The translations under genes were made by a program, and so were the position numbers. This document shows positions 58,246 to 64,000 of a stretch of DNA of 64,000 nucleotides, piece after piece. The stretch's first letter is position 1. Each line of letters begins with the position of its first letter. Origin of the DNA: Arsukibacterium sp. MJ3 (GTDB taxonomy: Bacteria > Pseudomonadota > Gammaproteobacteria > Enterobacterales > Alteromonadaceae); contig NZ_LAHP01000001.1 in assembly GCF_000987765.1 (NCBI RefSeq), positions 62,001-126,000 on the forward strand, in the 5' to 3' direction. The notes under the pieces are model-generated. The model searched no databases and was not told the DNA's origin. It worked only from the letters and a program-made list of their open reading frames with translations.

Positions 58246-59091
58246 TCAGTAAATAGTGCTGATACGTGGATTAAGCACCGATAAAATAAATAAACCTTCG
58301 GTATTACAAAAATCGATGGCTTTAATTAAGTCGGCTTGTTCAAGATGTAATAATTCCAACACGAAGGGATCAACCAGGTTTTTAATGCTGTATAAATCAG
58401 GATGCTGATTGGACAGGGCCAGCCTTACCGCCAAATAGCTTATCAAAATATCAGGCTCTGCTGCATTAAACTGGGTGTTATGCTGGCGGGCCAGCGGCTC
58501 AACAATACTATCTGGTAACTGCCATAAGTTAAGCAGTTCTGCACCACAGGCTGCGTAAGTAAAGCCCAAAGTGCTTTGCTGTAACTGCCAAGGTTTAGTG
58601 TCATTATTGTAATTCTGACACAACGTGGCATTATCTGCGGCTAGTTGCATTACCACCAGCTCGCCAATGTTGTGAAGTAATCCAACAACATACAGTCGAT
58701 CAGGTTGACGTAAGCCGCAAAAATTAGCCAGGTATTTAGCAATTAGCGCGGCATTAACACTTTGTTCCCAAAACCTCTCAATGTCGATAGCTTTAGAAGT
58801 CAGTTTACTGCATGCTGAGCTGACCGCGATACTCACTACCAGATTAAATAATTGAGTTTTACCTAACACCAATAATGCTTTGCTAACGGATTCAACCTGA
58901 TAAGGTAAGCGGTAAACCGCACTGTTAGCCAACTTTAATAATTTAGAGGTGAGCACCGGATCCAGTAAAATAACCTCAGCGATATCATCCAGACTGGCAG
59001 TTTCCGATTCCATTAATTCTTTAACGCGAAAATAACTATCTGGAAAGGCAAATAAAGCAACAGAGTTTTGCGCATATTGCAAAGCGTTCAT
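58246..59091 (-). CDS. HDOD-domain protein
   Basis: HDOD (metal-independent HD-related output) domain over about residues 12-210: LPDSIVEPLARQHN and VGLLHNIGELVVMQ are the degenerate HD-like blocks. Such proteins act in signalling, often with c-di-GMP or two-component systems; no such partner gene is adjacent. I take ATG 59091: GGAG (59101-59104) lies 9 bases ahead of it, but abuts the in-frame ATG at 59100. Length 281. Confidence 0.85.
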   Translation of the reverse strand: MNALQYAQNSVALFAFPDSYFRVKELMESETASLDDIAEVILLDPVLTSKLLKLANSAVYRLPYQVESVSKALLVLGKTQLFNLVVSIAVSSACSKLTSKAIDIERFWEQSVNAALIAKYLANFCGLRQPDRLYVVGLLHNIGELVVMQLAADNATLCQNYNNDTKPWQLQQSTLGFTYAACGAELLNLWQLPDSIVEPLARQHNTQFNAAEPDILISYLAVRLALSNQHPDLYSIKNLVDPFVLELLHLEQADLIKAIDFCNTEGLFILSVLNPRISTIY

Positions 59092-59241
59092 CGGGGACAT
59101 CTCCGGTTGGGTCTATCAGCACTAAAAAACTGATGCTTTTAAGTGTTGCTGCTAAGACTGATTTTACAAGTTTTTACCGGAAATTCTTAGTACTTTTTTA
59201 TGACATTGTAATTAAATCAGTATTTTGACTATTATCGGATA

Positions 59242-59267
59242 AAAAAACAGCGCTTTAGGCGCTGCTT
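59242..59267 (-). terminator. terminator of dps
   Basis: Read leftward: CAGCGC-ctaaa-GCGCTG followed by seven T. It lies about 66 bases past the dps stop. Confidence 0.8.
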
Positions 59268-59332
59268 TTGTAATGCTGCTGACGGTTAAATTTTTAACCA
59301 ACCTGACTGTTCAAATTTATAGCTCAATTTAA

Positions 59333-59800
59333 CTAAGCCACCATGCTGCGCAACATCCAGGCGGTTTTTTCATGAACCATCATTCGCTGTGTCAACAAAT
59401 CCAGAGTAACTTCATCGGCAGCCTCGTCAGCAACAGGCACGATAGAACGTGCTGTTTTGGCGATAGCCTCCTGCCCTTCAACCAAATCTTTAATCATCGC
59501 TTCAGCGCTGGGTATACCATCGGCTTCTTTAATATTAGTGAGCTTGGCAAATTCTTTGTAAGAGCCAGGAGCAAACTCACCCAGGGCACGAATGCGCTCT
59601 GCAATGTCATCCACTGCCAATGCCAGTTCGGTGTACTGGGTTTCAAATAAGGTATGCAGTGACTGAAACATCGGCCCTGTCACATTCCAATGATAATTAT
59701 GCGTTTTCAAATACAAGGTATAAGTATCTGCCAGTAATACCGCTAAACCCTGGCATATCGCTTTACGTTGGTTTTCTGCAATTCCAATATTTACTTTCAT
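59333..59800 (-). CDS. dps: Dps ferritin-like DNA-protection protein
   Basis: Dodecameric miniferritin that oxidises and stores iron using H2O2. [22 protein letters not shown] (in part) and [17 protein letters not shown] carry the inter-subunit ferroxidase residues. At 155 residues it lacks the long Lys-rich N-terminal tail of E. coli Dps, so DNA binding may be weaker. GGA 8 bases before the ATG supports the start. I do not see a clear OxyR or Fur site upstream. Confidence 0.93.
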   Translation of the reverse strand: MKVNIGIAENQRKAICQGLAVLLADTYTLYLKTHNYHWNVTGPMFQSLHTLFETQYTELALAVDDIAERIRALGEFAPGSYKEFAKLTNIKEADGIPSAEAMIKDLVEGQEAIAKTARSIVPVADEAADEVTLDLLTQRMMVHEKTAWMLRSMVA

Positions 59801-59926
59801 ATTTATCGTCCACTATTATCATTACGTTATCGGCAATACTACAACATATTGTTGATCACGAGTGCTAAGAACTTTTTTATGCTTGGCGTGTTTCTATATT
59901 AACGATATGGGTCGTAATCTGAAAAA

Positions 59927-59964
59927 AACAAGCCGGTAGCGTTAAGCGATACCGGCTTGTTTTG
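59927..59964 (-). terminator. terminator of ybiT
   Basis: Read leftward: AAACAAGCCGGTA-tcgcttaacgc-TACCGGCTTGTTTTTTT, a strong stem with a T run, about 25 bases past the ybiT stop. Confidence 0.9.
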
Positions 59965-59988
59965 GATAGCAATTAAACTGCTGTAGCA

Positions 59989-61578
59989 CTAACTTATCTG
60001 TGCAATCAAATATTCTTCATAAGTACCGGCAAAATTACGGACATCCTGGCCGGTAATTTCAATAATCCGGCTAGCCAATGTAGAAACAAATTCACGGTCA
60101 TGACTAACAAAAATAAGCGTGCCTTTGTAATGCTCTAACGCCATGTTCAGTGACTCAATAGACTCCATATCCAAATGGTTAGTTGGTTCATCCATTAACA
60201 GAATATTAGGCCGTTGTAGCATCAACTTACCGAACATCATCCGACCTTTTTCACCACCAGAAAGTACTTTAACTGATTTTTTTATTTCATCTTGCGAAAA
60301 CAGTAAACGGCCTAAAATGCCGCGAATAGCTTGCTCATCGTCCGACGGCTGTTTCCACTGGCTCATCCAATCGAATAAAGTCATTGGTTCAATAAATTCA
60401 TGAGCATGATCCTGAGCATAATAGCCAATATTGGCATTCTCAGACCACTTAACCCTGCCAGCTTCTGGCGTTAAGTCGCCAATCAAACATTTTAGCAAGG
60501 TCGACTTACCAATACCGTTCGCACCTAAAATAGCCACTTTTTCACCCACTTCAATGGTGGTGTTCAGGTTTTTCAATAGTTGTAAATCGTCAAAGCCTTT
60601 GTGTAGCCCTTCTACCTCTAATGCTAAACGGTAAAGCTGTTTTTGCTGTTCAAAGCGGATAAACGGGTTAACCCGGCTCGATGCTTTAACTTCTTCTAAC
60701 TGAATTTTGTCAATTTGTTTGGCGCGCGAGGTGGCTTGCTTCGCTTTAGAGGCATTGGCAGAAAAGCGGCTGACAAAGGTTTGTAAATCGGCTATTTGGG
60801 CTTTTTTCTTGGCATTGTCTGACAGTAAGCGTTCCCGTGATTGGGTCGCTGCAAACATATATTCGTCATAATTACCTGGGTATAAGCGCAGCTCGCCGTA
60901 ATCTAGGTCAGCCATGTGGGTGCAGACACTGTTTAAAAAATGCCGGTCGTGCGAAATAATTACCATAGTACTGTCGCGCTCAGCCAGTACGTTTTCCAGC
61001 CAGCGAATGGTATTAATGTCCAGGTTGTTAGTAGGTTCATCAAGTAACATTATTTCTGGTTCAGCAAACAATACCTGTGCCAGTAATACCCGAAGTTTAA
61101 AACCCGGCGCTATGGCTGACATCAAACCAAAATGCTGCTCTACCGGAATACCGACCCCAATTAATAACTCGCCTGCCCGTGATTCTGCGGTATAACCGTC
61201 CATTTCACCAAAAGCGACTTCCAGATCGGCAACCTTCATGCCGTCCTCTTCGCTCATGTCGCTACTGGAATAAATACGATCGCGTTCTTCTTTTACCGCC
61301 CATAATTGGCCATGGCCCATAATCACCGTATCAATTACCGAATATTGCTCAAAAGCAAACTGATCCTGATTTAGTTTGGCAACACGGAAATTGGGTTCAA
61401 CCGACACATTACCTGCAGTAGGCTCAAGTTCACGGCTGAGAATTTTCATGAAAGTCGATTTACCACAACCATTAGCGCCTATCAGGCCATAGCGGTTACC
61501 GTCACCGAATTTAATAGAAATGTTTTCAAACAACGGCTTGGCGCCGAATTGCATTGTAATATTGGCAGTTGAGATCAC
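59989..61578 (-). CDS. ybiT: ABC-F family ATPase YbiT
   Basis: Soluble ABC-F protein with two ATPase domains and no membrane segments; family members act on the ribosome. The first Walker A is [12 protein letters not shown], the second [11 protein letters not shown], and the signature of the second domain LSGGEKGR. The first signature is degenerate (APGFKLRV), as in E. coli YbiT. The inter-domain linker with [15 protein letters not shown] is typical. The frame is open to 61662 but GTG 61578 ([12 protein letters not shown]) gives 529 residues, the E. coli YbiT length, and the upstream extension is not conserved-looking. Confidence 0.95.
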   Translation of the reverse strand: MISTANITMQFGAKPLFENISIKFGDGNRYGLIGANGCGKSTFMKILSRELEPTAGNVSVEPNFRVAKLNQDQFAFEQYSVIDTVIMGHGQLWAVKEERDRIYSSSDMSEEDGMKVADLEVAFGEMDGYTAESRAGELLIGVGIPVEQHFGLMSAIAPGFKLRVLLAQVLFAEPEIMLLDEPTNNLDINTIRWLENVLAERDSTMVIISHDRHFLNSVCTHMADLDYGELRLYPGNYDEYMFAATQSRERLLSDNAKKKAQIADLQTFVSRFSANASKAKQATSRAKQIDKIQLEEVKASSRVNPFIRFEQQKQLYRLALEVEGLHKGFDDLQLLKNLNTTIEVGEKVAILGANGIGKSTLLKCLIGDLTPEAGRVKWSENANIGYYAQDHAHEFIEPMTLFDWMSQWKQPSDDEQAIRGILGRLLFSQDEIKKSVKVLSGGEKGRMMFGKLMLQRPNILLMDEPTNHLDMESIESLNMALEHYKGTLIFVSHDREFVSTLASRIIEITGQDVRNFAGTYEEYLIAQIS

Positions 61579-61647
61579 TAAAATGTCCGCTACAGATTGT
61601 ACTGGATGAAAATGGTGCGCCACTATACGCGATTTGCTGACATAATT

Positions 61648-61677
61648 CAAAAATACCGGCATATAAGCCGGTATTTT
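61648..61677 (-). terminator. terminator of the edd-glk-eda operon
   Basis: AAAATACCGGC-atataa-GCCGGTATTTT, with T-rich flanks on both sides. It is about 70 bases past the eda stop and also lies over the rejected upstream extension of ybiT. Confidence 0.85.
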
Positions 61678-61744
61678 CTAAAGTTAGTAACAGGCTCGTT
61701 CGCTGTTGCTGTTAAGTCTGTTGACAGGTTATGGCATTTTATTA

Positions 61745-62401
61745 TCAACGGCTACTTGCGGCTGCAGCAGCTACTGCCGTGCGGGTTAGCTCAGTAATGG
61801 TATGCCACTCTTTATTATTCACCGCTGCATCAGGCACAATCCATGAACCGCCAACACAACTGACGTTAGGTAAGGCCAAATACTCCAGGTAATTCTTATC
61901 GTTAATACCGCCTGTTGGGCAAAATCGAATATCGGCAAAAGGACCATAGATCGATTTTAAGGTTTTAACGCCACCGGCGGCTTCTGCCGGAAAAAATTTA
62001 AAATGCGTATAGCCCAAACCTGTTCCTTCCATCAGCTCTGAAATGCTGGCAATGCCCGGTATTAGTGGAATAACGGCATCTTTGCCTGCTTGTAACAGCT
62101 CACGGGTTAACCCCGGGCTAATAGCAAATTTAGCACCAGCCGCAATAGCTAAATCCAGTTGTGCGGCAGTGGTAACCGTACCTGCACCGACAATAGCTTG
62201 GGGTACTTGTTCGGCTAATAGTTTAATCGCATCCAGTGCTACCGGGGTGCGCAAGGTTACTTCCAGTACCTTAATACCCCCGGCCAGCAATGCTTTTGCC
62301 AGCGGTACAGCGTCTGCTAAATCTTTAATTACTATAACGGGAACTACTGCGCCTAGCGCAAATAACTCAGCCGGTTGTAGCTGCCAATTACTAAATGCCA
62401 T
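61745..62401 (-). CDS. eda: KDPG/KHG aldolase
   Basis: Cleaves 2-keto-3-deoxy-6-phosphogluconate to pyruvate and glyceraldehyde 3-phosphate, the last step of the Entner-Doudoroff pathway. VLEVTLRTPVALDA carries the catalytic Glu, and the Schiff-base lysine lies in FKFFPAEAAGGVKTLKS. Length 218 is typical. It starts 4 bases after the glk stop, so edd, glk and eda form one operon. Confidence 0.96.
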   Translation of the reverse strand: MAFSNWQLQPAELFALGAVVPVIVIKDLADAVPLAKALLAGGIKVLEVTLRTPVALDAIKLLAEQVPQAIVGAGTVTTAAQLDLAIAAGAKFAISPGLTRELLQAGKDAVIPLIPGIASISELMEGTGLGYTHFKFFPAEAAGGVKTLKSIYGPFADIRFCPTGGINDKNYLEYLALPNVSCVGGSWIVPDAAVNNKEWHTITELTRTAVAAAAASSR

Positions 62402-62405
62402 AAGG

Positions 62406-63377
62406 TTAACTCGCCAAAGATTGTTTTAAGTAAACTGCAGCACCCAGCAAGCCTGGCTGAGGTGCAGTAACGATAAAAGTGGCGATTTGGCGATTAAATG
62501 CGCTAAACCGACCTTTTGCTTCAAAACGGCTTCTAAATTCGCTTTCTGCCAATAATGGCAATAATCTAGGGGCAATGCCTCCTGCCACATAAACGCCACC
62601 GAAAGTACTTAGGGTTAGCGCTAAATCGCCGGCAATACTGCCTAAACTAGCAAAAAACTGCGCTACAGTCGCTTTGGCTAAATCAGAGCTGCCCGCTAAA
62701 GCCTGGCTGCCAATTTCACCCGCTGACAGCGGTAGCACATCTAGCTGGCGAAATAATGCCAGCCCACGGTAAATAGCTTCTAAGCCCGGACCTGACAATA
62801 AACGCTCGGGTGAAACGTGGCCATATTCTTTGGCCAGCATTTGCTGAATAAACCATTCTTGCTCGGTTTGAGCAGCCCAATCAACATGGCCGCCTTCCCC
62901 CGGCAATGGCACAAACTGGCCATTACATTGAAGTAAATGCGCAACGCCAAGACCCGTACCCGCCCCCAGCACCGCCATAGGCTTGGTAAGTTGTACTTTG
63001 CCCTGGCCTATCTGCACTTTGTCGTTTTCACCCAGTGCCGGCAAGCACATTGCTACCGCGGTAAAATCGTTCATTACCAGTAAGCGGGTTAACCCAAGCT
63101 GACGTTGCATGGCATTAATTGAAAAATGCCAGTGAAAATTAGTCATACTGACTTCATCATTTGTTACTGGACAAGCAATGGCAATGGCGACATGTTTTAA
63201 TGCCGTTAATTGTTGCTCAAGTTGGTAATGCTGCAGGGCGTCTGCCAAACTCGCAAACGTTGCGCAGGCATACACAGCAACTTTATCCAAATGCAGGCTG
63301 GTTAAATTTACTCGACTAAAACGGGCATTGGTACCGCCAATATCAGCCACTATGGCATAATTAACCCGCTCAGCCAT
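62406..63377 (-). CDS. glk: glucokinase
   Basis: ATP-dependent phosphorylation of glucose, feeding the Entner-Doudoroff enzymes encoded on either side. The ATP-binding block is VADIGGTNARFS at the N-terminus, and LGAGTGLGVAHLL plus GEGGHVDWA lie mid-protein, typical of E. coli-type (non-ROK) glucokinase. Length 323. Its ATG overlaps the edd stop by 8 bases. Confidence 0.95.
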   Translation of the reverse strand: MAERVNYAIVADIGGTNARFSRVNLTSLHLDKVAVYACATFASLADALQHYQLEQQLTALKHVAIAIACPVTNDEVSMTNFHWHFSINAMQRQLGLTRLLVMNDFTAVAMCLPALGENDKVQIGQGKVQLTKPMAVLGAGTGLGVAHLLQCNGQFVPLPGEGGHVDWAAQTEQEWFIQQMLAKEYGHVSPERLLSGPGLEAIYRGLALFRQLDVLPLSAGEIGSQALAGSSDLAKATVAQFFASLGSIAGDLALTLSTFGGVYVAGGIAPRLLPLLAESEFRSRFEAKGRFSAFNRQIATFIVTAPQPGLLGAAVYLKQSLAS

Positions 63378-64000
63378 GCAGATGCTCCTCAGTAACGAAT
63401 AAGCTGCAGGCCCCTTGCTCAGCGCCGGTTAATTGACCTCTTAAGGCACCAAGCATTTCTCTTCCCATACCATAAACGTTATGACTTAAATCACAGGTAA
63501 CTTGTGCTCTGGCGTTAAATTCAGTCGCGTCAACCAGTACTTCAAGTTTGCCAGTAGTACCATCAACCAGCATCATATCGCCGGTTTGAATGCGGCCAAT
63601 ACCACCGCCATCAACTGCTTCAGGCGTAACATGAATAGCCGCGGGCACCTTACCTGAGGCGCCAGACATTCTGCCGTCAGTCACCAGCGCTACTTTAAAG
63701 CCTCGGTCTTGCAATACGCCAAGTGGTGGCGTTAATTTGTGCAGTTCTGGCATACCACAGGCTTTAGGCCCTTGAAAACGTACCACAACAATACAGTCTT
63801 TATTCAAATTGCCGGCTTTAAAAGCAGCATCCAACTCATGCTGGCTGTCAAATACCACTGCCGGTGCTTTAATTATCTCGGTCCCTTCACGCAGGGCTGA
63901 CGTTTTTAAAATAGCCCGGCCAATATTGCCCGACAACACCTCTAAGCCACCATGTGCTTTGAACGGTTTAGCAACCGTAGCCAGCACCGTAGTATCCAGT
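63370..64000 (-). CDS. edd: 6-phosphogluconate dehydratase, C-terminal part (cut by window edge)
   Basis: Dehydrates 6-phosphogluconate to KDPG. Only the last 210 or so residues are in the window; the frame stays open to base 64000. [20 protein letters not shown] is the conserved IlvD/Edd C-terminal block (quoted in full length limit), and the end [22 protein letters not shown] is Edd-specific rather than IlvD. The 4Fe-4S ligands lie outside the window. It is the first visible gene of the edd-glk-eda operon. Confidence 0.93.
   Translation of the reverse strand, partial: LDTTVLATVAKPFKAHGGLEVLSGNIGRAILKTSALREGTEIIKAPAVVFDSQHELDAAFKAGNLNKDCIVVVRFQGPKACGMPELHKLTPPLGVLQDRGFKVALVTDGRMSGASGKVPAAIHVTPEAVDGGGIGRIQTGDMMLVDGTTGKLEVLVDATEFNARAQVTCDLSHNVYGMGREMLGALRGQLTGAEQGACSLFVTEEHLHG

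Noticed and set aside
1-64000. CRISPR array, tRNA/rRNA genes, prophage or insertion sequence
   Set aside because: I saw no regularly spaced repeats, no cloverleaf-like sequences in the gaps, and no transposase, integrase or phage structural genes.

Overview
The window reads as an ordinary chromosomal segment of a Gammaproteobacterium. The evidence is class Ia nrdA-nrdB-yfaE, ubiG, gyrA, a serC-aroA-cmk-rpsA-ihfB-lapA-lapB-pyrF block, an Entner-Doudoroff edd-glk-eda operon, a large TonB-dependent receptor, Na+/H+ antiporters and moderate GC. I infer a marine or saline Alteromonadales/Chromatiaceae-like bacterium (Rheinheimera/Alishewanella type); nothing in the window proves the genus. I see no tRNA, rRNA, CRISPR array, prophage, integron or intact insertion sequence.

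Layout. 1-7.3 kb: the first codons of a leftward gene, a low-molecular-weight tyrosine phosphatase, a class II DAHP synthase, the PEP synthase regulator and ppsA (divergent), and an AGCS amino-acid/Na+ symporter. 7.3-16 kb: an ABC exporter half-transporter, ribA, a YdiJ-type D-2-hydroxyglutarate dehydrogenase and a TonB receptor. 16-20.7 kb: a coupled GNAT / amine-oxidase-like / LysE cassette, trhO and a TPR protein. 20.7-36 kb: the housekeeping core (leftward yfaE-nrdB-nrdA and ubiG; rightward gyrA, serC-aroA, cmk-rpsA-ihfB-lapAB-pyrF). 36-46 kb: a more mosaic stretch with an NhaP2/CvrA antiporter, a CIA30 lipoprotein, a small HNH protein, a PEP-CTERM exported protein, an NhaD antiporter in gene-poor flanks, a DUF938 methyltransferase, an AraC/GyrI regulator, kynureninase and YghU. 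46-54.3 kb, all leftward: an UbiB/AarF-MipA pair, a YebE-like protein, and an RND pump operon that ends in a PF04339 acyltransferase-like gene. 54.6-64 kb: an unrecognised membrane coiled-coil protein with DUF1543, malic enzyme, an HDOD protein, Dps, YbiT and eda-glk-edd (edd is cut by the right edge).

Working together. PpsA with its regulator, malic enzyme, and Edd/Glk/Eda place the glycolytic and gluconeogenic ends of central carbon metabolism in one window. The DAHP synthase, serC and aroA feed aromatic and serine synthesis. nrdAB-yfaE carries a recognisable pair of NrdR-box-like sites at 31 bp spacing. Several small transcription units are translationally coupled through overlapping start and stop codons.

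I did not find a convincing new defence or mobile system. The best leads are the unknown coiled-coil membrane protein at 54.6 kb, the GNAT-zinc-tail/oxidase/LysE cassette next to a TonB receptor with a tandem repeat in its upstream region, the lone PEP-CTERM protein, and the palindrome-rich, gene-free DNA beside nhaD.
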